A stretch of DNA of 64,000 nt from Neomoorella stamsii (GTDB taxonomy: Bacteria > Bacillota > DSM-521 > Neomoorellales > Neomoorellaceae), in the NCBI RefSeq assembly GCF_002995805.1, contig NZ_PVXL01000044.1, positions 62,001 through 126,000 on the forward strand. The letters run 5' to 3'. A program made the translations under genes and the position numbers. The notes below the pieces were generated by a model. That model did not search any database and was not told the origin of the DNA. It was given only the letters and a program-made list of their open reading frames with translations. Below, piece by piece: positions 33,061-42,166 of the stretch. Position 1 is the first letter of the stretch; each line of letters opens with the position of its first letter.

Positions 33061-34337
33061 ATGCCAAAATACTTGGCCGCAATCGCCGCGGCGCATTCGG
33101 ATCCGCAAACAGCACAATGCTGGTGCTCGTGGCCATACCCTTGGGCTACCTGTTTTAACCTCTCCCCATCGATGGCCAGGCTAAGTTGCCTGTCCAGATC
33201 AACTGCTACCCGGGCGCGTGCCATTTGCCAGTTTCTTTCCCATGCCCTTTTGTCTCCCCTGGCGAGATCCGCCGCATGGGCAGCGATGCGGGCGGCTATA
33301 ACCCCTTCTTTGACATCTTCTTCTGTTGGCAACCCCAGATGCTCGGCCGGTGTTACATAACAGATAAAGTCAGCACCTGCAGCCCCGGCAATAGCTCCGC
33401 CAATAGCCGAGGTGATATGGTCGTATCCCGGTGCCACATCTGTGGCCAATGTTCCCAAAATAAAGTAAGGTGCATCATGGCATAAACGTTTTTGTAATAA
33501 AATGGTTGCTTCTACATGGTGCATGGGTACGTGTCCTGGCCCTTCGACCATAACCTGCACCCCGGCCGCCTGGGCCCTGGCCACCAGCTCGCCAGCTATA
33601 ATCATTCCCTGGAGCTGGGCCCCGTCCAAAGAATCAGCGATAGAGCCTGGGCGAATGGCATCACCAAGGCTAAGGGTAACATCATATGCTTTCAATATAG
33701 CCAGAAGCCGGTCAAATTGTTCATAGAGGGGGTTTTCTTTTTGGTTATAAAGCATCCAGCCAGTCAAAAAAGCTCCACCCCGGCTGACAATATCAGTTAC
33801 CCGGCCTGTTGTTTGCAGGCGTTTTATGACTTCGAAGTTCAAGGCACTATGAATGGCCATGAAATCCACGCCATCTGCCGCCTGTTTCTCTACGGCCGCA
33901 AACATATCGTCTGCCGTCATGGCAACAATGCTACCTCGTTTGGCAATTGCTTCAATAGCAGCCTGGTAAATTGGCACGCTACCGACAGGAATATTGGCTT
34001 TCTCCAGGGTGAGCCGCCGCATCCCATCAATGTCCCCACCAGTGCTTAAATCCATGACAGCATCGCACCCTGCGGCTTCTGCGGTGGCGAGCTTCTTTAA
34101 TTCCATTTCCTTTTCATCACGGTCACTGGAGGTTCCGATGAGGGCATTTACCTTTACGCGCAAACCCTGCCCAATACCGCAAGGATTAAAATGTTTGCGC
34201 TTAACGTTTCTGGGAATAACAATTTTCCCTGTAGCCACTCCCGCCTGGACAATTTTGACGTCCAAATTTTCCTGGGAGGCCACCATTTCCATCTCTGGTG
34301 TGATTTTACCTGCCCGGGCAGCCAAAACCTGGGTCAT
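33057..34337 (-). CDS. bzaB: ThiC paralogue, BzaB-type
   Basis: 426 residues from the ATG at 34337 behind AAAGGGTGG; the frame opens at 34502 inside bzaA. ThiC-like radical SAM barrel with AVMDLSTGGDIDGMRR, PVGSVPIYQA and EGPGHVPMHHVEA. The C-terminal cluster motif is CAVCGSEC (C-x2-C-x3-C), one residue shorter than the C-x2-C-x4-C of ThiC. With BzaA it is predicted to turn aminoimidazole ribotide into 5-hydroxybenzimidazole. The tandem arrangement and the cobalamin riboswitch, rather than a TPP riboswitch, argue against a thiamine role. Confidence 0.85.
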   Translation of the reverse strand: MTQVLAARAGKITPEMEMVASQENLDVKIVQAGVATGKIVIPRNVKRKHFNPCGIGQGLRVKVNALIGTSSDRDEKEMELKKLATAEAAGCDAVMDLSTGGDIDGMRRLTLEKANIPVGSVPIYQAAIEAIAKRGSIVAMTADDMFAAVEKQAADGVDFMAIHSALNFEVIKRLQTTGRVTDIVSRGGAFLTGWMLYNQKENPLYEQFDRLLAILKAYDVTLSLGDAIRPGSIADSLDGAQLQGMIIAGELVARAQAAGVQVMVEGPGHVPMHHVEATILLQKRLCHDAPYFILGTLATDVAPGYDHITSAIGGAIAGAAGADFICYVTPAEHLGLPTEEDVKEGVIAARIAAHAADLARGDKRAWERNWQMARARVAVDLDRQLSLAIDGERLKQVAQGYGHEHQHCAVCGSECAAAIAAKYFGI

Positions 34338-34356
34338 TTTTTCCACCCTTTCTTTT

Positions 34357-35655
34357 TTAACAGGTTTGCCTGGAGGTACCCAAATATTGGGATACAATCT
34401 CCATGGCGCAGTATTTCCCGCACATGGCACATCCTGAGGAGGCGTCATTGCTTCTCTCTTTCCGCAGCTGCCTGGCCCGTTCAGGATCAATGGCCAGGGC
34501 AATCTGTTTTTTCCAGTCCAACTCTTTCCTGGCCCGGGAAATTTCTAGATCCCACTCTCTAGCACCAGGCAGTCCTTTAGCCAAATCTGCGGCATGGGCG
34601 GCAATACGCGCGGCAACTACCCCCTCCCGGACCTGGTAGCTATCAGGGAGACCAAGGTGTTCGGAGGCTGTTACATAACAAAGAAAATCAGCGCCAGCCC
34701 AGGCACTTAAGGCGCCGCCAATGGCAGCGTTAATGTGGTCGTAACCAGCAGCTATGTCGGTTACAACGGGACCGAAAACAAAGTAAGGGGCTCCCTGGCA
34801 AAGACTCTTTTGCAGGGCAACGGTTGCTTTAAGCTGGTTAAGGGGTACGTGACCCGGTCCCTTGACCATCACCTGGACTCCTGCTTCCCGGGCCCGTTGC
34901 ACCAGTTCCCCCAGGACCACCAGCTCCTGCACCTGAGGACCATCCAGGGAGTCGGCGAGACACCCGGGTCTCATACCGTCAGCAAGGCTTAATGTTACAT
35001 CGTACCGCCTGGCGATCTCGAGAATCCTCTCGTAGTATTCATAAAGCGGGTTTTCTCTCTGGTTATAGAGCATCCAACCAATAAGGTGTGAACCCCCGTA
35101 GCTTACCAGGGGATCAACCCGGCCTTCCTTTTGGGCACGCTCCACAACGCTTATGGTAGTACCACAGTGCAGGGCCAAAAAGTCAATCCCGTCAGCAGCC
35201 TGGCGTTCGATGACCTCAAAGAGTTCCTCAACCTTCATCTTCACAGGGGAACCATATTTCTCCCTTGCCTCGACCAAGGCCTGATACAGGGGTAGCGTTC
35301 CTACCGGTGTAGGTGTAGCAGCAAGTGCTTCTTTGCGCATGCCATCGATGTCCCCACTGACGCTCAAATCCATAATCGCATCAGTTCCTGCTGCCACAGC
35401 CATTTTGATTTTCTTTACTTCCTCAGCAAGATCACTCTTATCCCCATATAAACCAACGCTGGCGCTGACCTTGGTGCGTAAGCCAGTACCTATCCCCACC
35501 GGGACCCTATTGCGGCGGAGCATGTTGTGAGGTACAACGATGGTACCCTCAGCTATTCCCTGCCTGACAAATTCAGGAGTAACTCCTTCCTGCGCTGCCA
35601 CCTGTTCCATGGCCGGGGTGATTATACCCTCTAAGGCAGAGTTTAACAGGGTCAA
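34357..35655 (-). CDS. bzaA: ThiC paralogue, BzaA-type
   Basis: 432 residues from a TTG at 35655 preceded by GGAGAGGAGAAGG. ThiC family: GIGTGLRTKVSAS, AIMDLSVSGDIDGMRK (the ThiC DLSTG motif is altered to DLSVSG), PVGTLPLYQALVEA and KGPGHVPLNQLKA. The C-terminal cluster motif is CAMCGKYC (C-x2-C-x3-C). It is the first gene after the cobalamin riboswitch and terminator, and is followed by a second paralogue. It is assigned as BzaA by order. Together with BzaB it would form the benzimidazole ring anaerobically from AIR. Confidence 0.85.
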   Translation of the reverse strand: MTLLNSALEGIITPAMEQVAAQEGVTPEFVRQGIAEGTIVVPHNMLRRNRVPVGIGTGLRTKVSASVGLYGDKSDLAEEVKKIKMAVAAGTDAIMDLSVSGDIDGMRKEALAATPTPVGTLPLYQALVEAREKYGSPVKMKVEELFEVIERQAADGIDFLALHCGTTISVVERAQKEGRVDPLVSYGGSHLIGWMLYNQRENPLYEYYERILEIARRYDVTLSLADGMRPGCLADSLDGPQVQELVVLGELVQRAREAGVQVMVKGPGHVPLNQLKATVALQKSLCQGAPYFVFGPVVTDIAAGYDHINAAIGGALSAWAGADFLCYVTASEHLGLPDSYQVREGVVAARIAAHAADLAKGLPGAREWDLEISRARKELDWKKQIALAIDPERARQLRKERSNDASSGCAMCGKYCAMEIVSQYLGTSRQTC

Positions 35656-35683
35656 CCTTCTCCTCTCCTTCCCTTGAAGATAT

Positions 35684-35721
35684 AAAAAGTCCCCAGCCGC
35701 AACTAAACCCGGCTGGGGACT
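35684..35721 (-). terminator. Terminator of the cobalamin riboswitch before bzaA
   Basis: AGTCCCCAGCC (35721-35711) and GGCTGGGGACT (35698-35688), followed by five U on the minus strand. It lies 30 nt before the bzaA start and serves as the expression platform. Confidence 0.88.
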
Positions 35722-35764
35722 TTACCATCATCCCCAACGGTTCCCCTTTCTCGCGAAGGTGAAC

Positions 35765-35955
35765 ACGTCGCAAATAGGCAGGTCTCCTGGCTGACGGATC
35801 TTCGCTCCCCGGAGCCTTCCCATTACCCTTCGCCTGGTCAAGCTTGAGTAACAGTGGCTGTTTCCGGCTTGCTCCCCGATCACAGTGACGGGATCGCTCG
35901 GGACTCGCACCCGATTCCCTATTCTCCCCACACGTAGGGCACCTATTTGCCATAT
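35765..35955 (-). promoter_or_regulatory. Cobalamin riboswitch controlling the bza operon
   Basis: The minus strand shows P1 arms GCAAATAGG/CCTATTTGC, the core GGGAATCGGGTGCGAGTCCC, GTCACTGTGA, GGGAAGGCTCC and the B12 box GTCAGCCAGGAGACCTGCC (35795-35777). All hallmark segments of the class are present in order. It would repress bza genes when cobamide is plentiful. Confidence 0.93.
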
Positions 35956-35973
35956 CCAGTTTTATTAAACATT

Positions 35974-36002
35974 ATTATAGCCGCTCACCCCTGGCACGTC
36001 AA
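35974..36002 (-). promoter_or_regulatory. Promoter of the bza operon
   Basis: Minus-strand TTGACG (36002-35997), a 17-nt spacer and TATAAT (35979-35974), placed 20 nt before the riboswitch. Confidence 0.8.
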
Positions 36003-36031
36003 GGTAATTTTTTCCACCAGCTGGTGGGTAA

Positions 36032-36934
36032 TTATTTCTTAATTGAGGGGCCCCGTTCTACAAGGCAAGGGCTGGGCTGATAGCGGCTAATGCCAAGGTC
36101 TTTGCGGATAATTTTACCATTTGGCTGTTCAATGGTAACCCATGAACGAACGGTAATACCATCCTGGCCGGGAAAAATTACCTTTTCTGTCCCGGGGGGT
36201 AAGGAAGGATTGTATTTATATTCCGTCCAGCTTTCAGTTTTCCCTAGAATTTCATGGTGCCAGGTTACCCTGGGTGGCTTTTCCCGTCCGTAAAAGGCAA
36301 TGTAGAGGGTATCGCCATAAGTATCAGCCCAGATGACCAGGGGGCTGGTGGTATTGTTGCGAAAGCGAAAATCATAGGTGCCATAGGCAACCGTAGCATC
36401 CTGACCTGGTGGTACGTAAGGCACTGTTAATGAGTGGGGGTAACGCTCAATGATTTCCAGGTTGGCCAGGATGGCTACGTTGTATAAGACCGAGGCAATT
36501 TTACAAACCCCACCGCCCTCGCTGGGAATGATTTTATTACCGGCAAACATGGGACCATCGCGGTAACCGCGGGCTTTGGTATATGGTCCTAAAAGTTTAT
36601 TCTGCGAAAAAATTTCCCCGGGTTTAAGAACGGTGCCGGCAAGCCTGTCGGTAGCCAGGGCCACATTGTATGCTTCCCAGAGAATGGGGTCGGGTAAACT
36701 GGCGTGATAGGAGGCCATGAGAACAGGGGTGTCATACTTTCTTAAAAGTTCTTCTACCTCCCTGTTCCCGGCCCAGGGCAGCGTTTCTTTACCCGAGACA
36801 ACGTTTTCCGTTTTATATTGCGACGAACCTGAGGGTATAGAATGGATCACCTGCCGGCCTTTAGACCAGTCTAACCATAGCCAGGTTAGCAGCAACCCGG
36901 CAATAATAAATAATATCAGGTAAATAATACGCAA
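36032..36934 (-). CDS. VanW family protein
   Basis: 300 residues with an N-terminal membrane anchor (IIYLILFIIAGLLLTWLWLDW) and an exported body. The VanW core is clear: GTVLKPGEIFSQNKLLGPYTK-type segment, IIPSEGGGVCKIASVLYNVA and LEIIERYPHS, then a G5-like end. VanW-domain proteins are common in sporeformers and are cell-envelope associated; the exact function is unknown. The start is a TTG at 36934 with GAGGGGTG upstream. It follows the EamA gene by 28 nt. Confidence 0.85.
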   Translation of the reverse strand: MRIIYLILFIIAGLLLTWLWLDWSKGRQVIHSIPSGSSQYKTENVVSGKETLPWAGNREVEELLRKYDTPVLMASYHASLPDPILWEAYNVALATDRLAGTVLKPGEIFSQNKLLGPYTKARGYRDGPMFAGNKIIPSEGGGVCKIASVLYNVAILANLEIIERYPHSLTVPYVPPGQDATVAYGTYDFRFRNNTTSPLVIWADTYGDTLYIAFYGREKPPRVTWHHEILGKTESWTEYKYNPSLPPGTEKVIFPGQDGITVRSWVTIEQPNGKIIRKDLGISRYQPSPCLVERGPSIKK

Positions 36935-36962
36935 AGGGTTACACCCCTCGCCAGGTGGTCGG

Positions 36963-37406
36963 TCACCTTCCCACCAGTCCTACCAGAAAAACCCCCAGAC
37001 AAATGAACAAACCGCCCAGCAATTTATTCCAGCTAATTTCTTCGGCAAAAATAAGTGCTGACAGGATAAGGGTAATAAAGGGAGAGATACTGATAATTAA
37101 ATTTACTTCAGCCGGTTGGCCATGTTTTAAGGCGGAGTAATAGGCCAGGTCACCAGCCACAGCAGTAAAGAAAGCTTCGGCAGTGAGGAAACACCAGGAT
37201 TTGAGGGGTATAGACAAAAGATAGCCCAGGCCCCCCCTGTAAATTACCCATGGAGCTACCAGCCCCCCGGCCAGAAAGGTACGGGCTATTAATCCCGCCG
37301 CGGCGGATACATCCAGTAAAGCAACCTTACCAAAAAGCGGAGCTATACCCCAGCAAAGGGCTCCTAGCAAGGCGAAGCTAAGGGGATTCACGTCCAACAC
37401 CCCCAT
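36963..37406 (-). CDS. Single-domain EamA/DMT-family transporter
   Basis: 147 residues with about five membrane helices, one EamA repeat (ALLGALCWGIAPLFGKVAL at the start; PFITLILSALIFAEEISWNK in the last helices). Full EamA proteins have two repeats; single-repeat members act as dimers. The substrate is unknown. The ribosome site before the ATG at 37406 is weak, and an alternative GTG lies slightly downstream. The 190 nt up to the Dam gene hold nothing recognisable. Confidence 0.8.
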   Translation of the reverse strand: MGVLDVNPLSFALLGALCWGIAPLFGKVALLDVSAAAGLIARTFLAGGLVAPWVIYRGGLGYLLSIPLKSWCFLTAEAFFTAVAGDLAYYSALKHGQPAEVNLIISISPFITLILSALIFAEEISWNKLLGGLFICLGVFLVGLVGR

Positions 37407-37594
37407 AGGAAAGATTATTCATTTTTTCTTTGAATAGAACTATTAACATTCAACTTCGCCGCGACATGAGCCCTAGCTTAGCTATTAGCTCGCACCAGGA
37501 CCAGCGTTACCAATTAAACCTGTCGCTATGTGTTTGCCTTTGGTGTAGGTAATATTTGTTCGGGCAATAACGGCCCCTAATTGGCCATTACTCC

Positions 37595-38413
37595 TTAACT
37601 GTAATTCCTGATTACCAGTTCAGTTACCGGTCCGCGCCTGTCGGCGCGGCAGCTTATGGCCCTCCGGGCATGTACTTCTGTAATATCATAGCCACTATAA
37701 AGCTCCCTGATAAAAGGAGTATCAGAATTACTGAGCATCACCAGACAATTTCTCCTATCAAGGAGCTTAAAGATCTCGGCCAGCCGCTCCTGATCTTCTT
37801 TGCCAAAGGATTCCGAAGTATAGCTTGTAAAGTAAGCCGTTTCTGACACGGGATGGTAGGGAGGGTCAAAGTACACAAAATCACCCGGACGGGCATAATG
37901 TAAAACTTCGCTAAAATCCCCGGGGATAATCTTTGCCCGTTGGAGGGCGGCATTGACAGCACGGAGGTTCTCCTCATCTACTATCTTCGGGTTTTTGTAC
38001 CGGCCAAAAGGGACGTTGTATTTGCCCTGGCGGTTGACCCGCCACAGACCATTATAGGCCGTTTTGTTTAAATAAAGAAAACGGGAGGCCCGGCTTACTT
38101 TATCCAAGTGTTCCGGGTCTTGCGCCCGGATGGCATAGTAATACTCCCTGTCGTTACGGTGCTTTTTTAAGTCGGCGAGCAAAAGAGCTAAACTATCCCG
38201 CACTACCAGATAAAAATTAATCAGTTCCGGGTTGTTGTCGATAAGTACGGCTCTGGGGGGCATTAAGTGAAAAAATACGGCTCCACCACCTACAAACGGT
38301 TCTAAATAAAGGTTAAACTTTTCCGGGAAAAGGCGTTCAAATTGCGGTACTAGCTGCCCTTTTCCCCCCGCCCATTTTACAGGTGGCCTGGGTTTTACCA
38401 TTAGTAATACCAT
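37595..38413 (-). CDS. dam: DNA adenine methylase (Dam family)
   Basis: 272-residue N6-adenine methyltransferase of the D12/alpha class. It has PPVKWAGGKGQLVP (SAM-binding FxGxG-type motif), LEPFVGGGAVFFHL and the catalytic DPPYHP, plus FLYLNKTAYNGLWRVN, which in Dam contacts the GATC site. No restriction gene is adjacent, so it is an orphan methylase, likely GATC-specific (inferred from family). GAGGAG lies just upstream of the ATG at 38413; the ATG four codons later is an alternative. The 230 nt upstream hold no gene. Confidence 0.88.
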   Translation of the reverse strand: MVLLMVKPRPPVKWAGGKGQLVPQFERLFPEKFNLYLEPFVGGGAVFFHLMPPRAVLIDNNPELINFYLVVRDSLALLLADLKKHRNDREYYYAIRAQDPEHLDKVSRASRFLYLNKTAYNGLWRVNRQGKYNVPFGRYKNPKIVDEENLRAVNAALQRAKIIPGDFSEVLHYARPGDFVYFDPPYHPVSETAYFTSYTSESFGKEDQERLAEIFKLLDRRNCLVMLSNSDTPFIRELYSGYDITEVHARRAISCRADRRGPVTELVIRNYS

Positions 38414-38647
38414 TCACTCCTCGCTAAGGCCAAAATTGAGCCCGGGAAATGCTTTACACCAGGAGATCGAGACAAAGCTCTGGGCTCCAGGAAAGATTGT
38501 TATTGCTGTAAGAAGCCAGCTCTACCACTGGTTGAAGGGAATCCTGGTTCATTTTCCTACTCCTTTATTTGTTTTGTTCCCCAACATAAAATATTTTACC
38601 ATACTACCAGAAAACCGGAACCTGTAACCTCTTTTCAGCATCCATTC

Positions 38648-38881
38648 TTATTCCTGGGGGCCCAGGACCAACCGGGCCAGCGGCTCAAAAAATTTTATGA
38701 GTGCCTCCGAAGGAAAGAATATTTTATGCCCCAGGGACCAGGGAATCCCCAGGGCCAGCCCCATGAGGGAGAGGACGGCAAAAGCGAGTAATTCCCGCCA
38801 GGCCCGGCGCCGGACCAGGGGCGGGACATCCAGGAGAAAAATAATGGTATATACAACCACTAAAATGAACAAACCTGCCAT
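38648..38881 (-). CDS. Small membrane protein in the ger locus
   Basis: 77 residues with two predicted membrane helices (LFILVVVYTIIFLLDV and LLAFAVLSLMGLALGI). It follows gerC by 52 nt on the same strand. Small membrane proteins of this sort are often encoded at the end of gerA-type operons, sometimes as a D subunit. That role is suggested only by position and layout. Confidence 0.6.
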   Translation of the reverse strand: MAGLFILVVVYTIIFLLDVPPLVRRRAWRELLAFAVLSLMGLALGIPWSLGHKIFFPSEALIKFFEPLARLVLGPQE

Positions 38882-38933
38882 TAAGGCACTCCTTACATAG
38901 CAAGTCTCAGAAGGGAGCCCGTTGCTTTAACTA

Positions 38934-40214
38934 CTAGCGCGCCCCGGGCTGCCAGGGACGACCTGTCATCCCAGTACGTCTTAATTTAGCTTCGACATTG
39001 ATGGTAACAGGCAGCTTTTTAAATTCTTCGTTCCAGCGTCCTTGTAGCTGGCGCCACAGTTCAGGTTGTTGGCGATGGAGGGCGCTGCCAAAGCCGAAAA
39101 CATCAGTTCCCACCATCTTAGCCTGATTGAGGGCACTGCTAATTTCAGCCGTAATCCGAGCTGCCATCTGGCTTTCTAGCGATTTAATGGCCTCTTCCCT
39201 GGTAAAGTCCAGGTTGCACTGCTGTTCCAGAAGCTCGCCCTCCACCCTTAGCTTGATCTTACCCTGGAGCTGGCCCCCTTGCATGTCGACGCTGACATCT
39301 GCGTGGGCTTCAGTTATATCTACGGCAACCTTGGTATTATTTTCCTGGCAACGTAACGCCAGTACGGCCCGTCTCACTTTATTGCGCACCCAGGCCCAGC
39401 CGCGGGCCTGATATTTATCCAGCCACTCCACCAGTTTGTCGTGGTAAAAAATGCCGGCGCCGTTGAGGCGCACCGTCCTTACCGTTCTAGGTTCCTCTAC
39501 CCGTCCAGTTGTCCCCCCGGTTTCCCGGGAACCACCGCTGCTTGACGACGCACCCGTGCCAATAAGGGGCGGGAACGGCTGGGGACTGAGCTCCAGTACC
39601 GGCAGGACAGTGGTTCCCGCTCCATTGGTTAAATCAAAAAAAACGTCGTTAACATTAGGAATAAAACCGTAACCACTGCTCTGCACCCACTTGCGGAGAC
39701 CGCTTATTTCCTTGCCCAGGGTTGTTTCTATGTCCCCCTGAGCTTTTATTAATACCTCCCGTGACGGCCCCCGGGTAAGCATAATCAAGGTCGTGCGGCG
39801 CAATTCCGGATGCCGGTCAATAAAATCGAGTAACTCTCTCAGGCCCTGGCGGGCCATTTCTTCTCCTACCAGTACCGCGTTAGTATGGGCAAGATAAACC
39901 CGGCGGGGGAGGCCGGTGGTAATTTGCCGGCAGGCGGATATAAGGGTTTCTCCCCTGCCACTGCGGAGGGTGGCCTGGCGATGAGGTAAAGTTCCCCCTC
40001 CTCCCCTTTCACCCCCACCGGTAGCACCTGGTCGGACGAATTCATAGGTTAAAATACGCTGCTCTCCTGCCAGGTCTACCGCCATGCTGGACAGGAAGGC
40101 CAGTTCATTTATCTCCCGGCGATCCCAGCAGCCGCTCAAGAACAGGGCCATCAAAAGGGCTACCAGGCCAAGGGTTACGTATAAAAAATAATTGCACCCG
40201 GCTTTAGAAACCAA
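38934..40214 (-). CDS. gerC: Spore germination lipoprotein, Ger(x)C family
   Basis: 426 residues. The signal peptide ends in the lipobox LSGC, followed by WDRREINELAFLSSMAVDL, the family start. Conserved parts include VYLAHTNAVLVGEEMARQGL and DFIDRHPELRRTTLIMLTRG. The C-terminal domain has NLDFTREEAIKSLESQM and IKKLPV-like ends. It is the lipoprotein subunit of a GerA-type nutrient germinant receptor in the spore inner membrane. The start is a TTG at 40214 with GGGAAG 7 nt upstream. A Ser/Gly-rich insert (about residues 205-235) is unusual in length. Confidence 0.9.
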   Translation of the reverse strand: MVSKAGCNYFLYVTLGLVALLMALFLSGCWDRREINELAFLSSMAVDLAGEQRILTYEFVRPGATGGGERGGGGTLPHRQATLRSGRGETLISACRQITTGLPRRVYLAHTNAVLVGEEMARQGLRELLDFIDRHPELRRTTLIMLTRGPSREVLIKAQGDIETTLGKEISGLRKWVQSSGYGFIPNVNDVFFDLTNGAGTTVLPVLELSPQPFPPLIGTGASSSSGGSRETGGTTGRVEEPRTVRTVRLNGAGIFYHDKLVEWLDKYQARGWAWVRNKVRRAVLALRCQENNTKVAVDITEAHADVSVDMQGGQLQGKIKLRVEGELLEQQCNLDFTREEAIKSLESQMAARITAEISSALNQAKMVGTDVFGFGSALHRQQPELWRQLQGRWNEEFKKLPVTINVEAKLRRTGMTGRPWQPGAR

Positions 40215-40265
40215 TATACCACTTCCCAGTCGATCTCGCCATTAAATGCCATAAGGGCAGTTAAT

Positions 40266-41942
40266 TTATCTCTTCCTCGCCAGCTTCCCCATCTTTTTTC
40301 TCCTCTTTTTCCTGCCTGTAACGCTTTTCCCATTGCCTTCACCCAACTGCGTTTCCAGTTCATCACGAGCATTTTTATCTCTAGCTGTAATAAAAGGGTG
40401 CCGGCCTGGTTTTATACGCCTCAAATCTCGCCAGCCGGTGAGTACGGGCCGCCAGAGCATGGCCCACCAGGGCACCCTGACCACCAGGTCTTTTTGCGCT
40501 TCCCAGATAAATGGTGCCAGGGGGCTGAGATAAGGCTCACCAAAACTCCTCAGACTCACCAGATGGATTAAAATTACCAGCAAGCCGGCAAAAATGCCAA
40601 GCAGGCCCAAAAAACCGGCTAAAAAAACCATCGGCAAGCGGAGCATCCTCACGGCCTGGCTGAGGCCAAAAGTAGGTATAGTAAACGAAGCGATGGCCGT
40701 AGCTGCAATAACAATAACCATTGCCGCCGACATCAGCCCCGCCCGGACGGCTGCTTCACCGATAACAAGGGCTCCTACGATGCTGATCGCCGGGCCAATG
40801 GCCCGGGGCAACCTTATGCCGGCTTCAATGAGAATTTCAAAGAGTACCTGCATGATTAAAGCTTCAACAACGGCCGGGTACGGCACCAGTTCACGCTGGG
40901 CAGCGATAGAAATTGCCAGGGGAGTAGGAATCATTTCCTGGTGAAAGGTAGTCAAAGCTACATAAAGGGACGGTAGTAGCAGGGCGATAAATATTCCTAA
41001 AAAGCGGAACAGGCGAACCCCTATACTTAAAGGCCAGCGCTCATAATAATCGTCCGGGGCATGCAACTGGGATACCAGGCTGCCCGGGAGGATCAGGGCA
41101 AAGGGTGTACCGTCAGTCAGGACGGCTATCCTGCCTTCTAATAAATCGGCAACCAGTTTATCCGGCCTCTCCGTGCGGTTAAGCTGGGGAAAGGGAGAAT
41201 GGGGAGCGTCTTCAATAAGTTCCTCAATATAGCCGCTTTCCAGGATACCGTCAATATCAATGCGCTGCAACCGGCGGCGGAGTTCTTCAAGAATTCCCCT
41301 TAATACCAGTCCTTCCAGGTAACAGATAACCACCTTGGTGTGGGTGCGCCGGCCCAGGTTCATAGCTTCAAAACGAAGCTCGGGCGCACGCAGCCGCCGC
41401 CTGATGAGAGAGATATTCGTTGCTAAATTTTCAGCAAATCCCTCGCGGGGGCCACGGATACTAACTTCATTGACAGGTTCTTCTACCGGCCTTTTTTCCC
41501 AACCTTCTATACTGAGCAGCAGGCACCGGTTGTAACCTTCAACTATTAAAACTGCCTTGCCGTCCAGCAAGCCGGCGATTATCTTTGACCACAGCCGCTC
41601 TTCTTGAAGATCGCCGATGGTTAACCTGGCACGGATCAACCGGCTAAATTTTGCCTCGTCCCCCGGTAGCGATACTGCCTGCAAGGCTAACAGGGAACGC
41701 AGGATATCCCGCTGGACTACATCCCGGTCGATCAGGGTTTCCAGGTAAATCAGCGCCAGTTTGTTACCTGGCAGTTCTATCTCTCTAATCACCAGATCTT
41801 CACTCTGGCCAAAGGTTTTTTTAAGGTAATCAATGTTAGCTTCAAGCCTGGTAGTTATCGGCAGGTCGTGTTCGTTTGAAGTTTGCTTGCCGGGGGTGAC
41901 TTGGCGCCATAAACGGTGCCATATCCAGAGCAAAGCCAGCAC
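40266..41942 (-). CDS. gerA: Spore germination receptor subunit, GerA family
   Basis: 558 residues. It has a large N-terminal hydrophilic domain with SEDLVIREIEL and VSIRGPREGFAENLATNISL, the invariant GerA segment. Four to five membrane helices follow (including RFLGIFIALLLPSLYVALTTF), with ITARTIIGEAAV-type part seen as GALVIGEAAVRAGLMS, and a basic C-terminus. It is the A subunit of a germinant receptor. The start is uncertain: a GTG at 41942 directly abuts GAGAAGG, and a TTG at 41933 has better spacing. It is divergent from gerB. Confidence 0.9.
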   Translation of the reverse strand: MLALLWIWHRLWRQVTPGKQTSNEHDLPITTRLEANIDYLKKTFGQSEDLVIREIELPGNKLALIYLETLIDRDVVQRDILRSLLALQAVSLPGDEAKFSRLIRARLTIGDLQEERLWSKIIAGLLDGKAVLIVEGYNRCLLLSIEGWEKRPVEEPVNEVSIRGPREGFAENLATNISLIRRRLRAPELRFEAMNLGRRTHTKVVICYLEGLVLRGILEELRRRLQRIDIDGILESGYIEELIEDAPHSPFPQLNRTERPDKLVADLLEGRIAVLTDGTPFALILPGSLVSQLHAPDDYYERWPLSIGVRLFRFLGIFIALLLPSLYVALTTFHQEMIPTPLAISIAAQRELVPYPAVVEALIMQVLFEILIEAGIRLPRAIGPAISIVGALVIGEAAVRAGLMSAAMVIVIAATAIASFTIPTFGLSQAVRMLRLPMVFLAGFLGLLGIFAGLLVILIHLVSLRSFGEPYLSPLAPFIWEAQKDLVVRVPWWAMLWRPVLTGWRDLRRIKPGRHPFITARDKNARDELETQLGEGNGKSVTGRKKRRKKMGKLARKR

Positions 41943-42166
41943 CTTCTCTAGTCAAAAACTTGGCACTTGATGGAACTAGTATGAAACCCATTAGGGCTTT
42001 ATATACCAGGAACGCCTCGATATGGAATAGCTTGTAATATCAGCATAATATACGCTAGAGACAGAAATTTATAAAACCTGGTAAGGTGGTCAAGAGCAGT
42101 AGTATATTTTCCCTTCAAGTGGAAATATTAATAGGAAATACTGACCGGTCGCCAGGAGGAATAACC

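Noticed and set aside
33057-35655. Calling the two ThiC-like genes thiamine biosynthesis (thiC)
   Set aside because: They are tandem, have altered cluster spacing, are led by a cobalamin rather than a TPP riboswitch, and are followed by methyltransferase and B12-radical SAM genes, all fitting bza.
42086-42166. Longer N-terminus for GerB starting at 42086
   Set aside because: The GTG at 42167 has a strong AGGAGG and starts at the conserved family beginning; the upstream codons look like leader.
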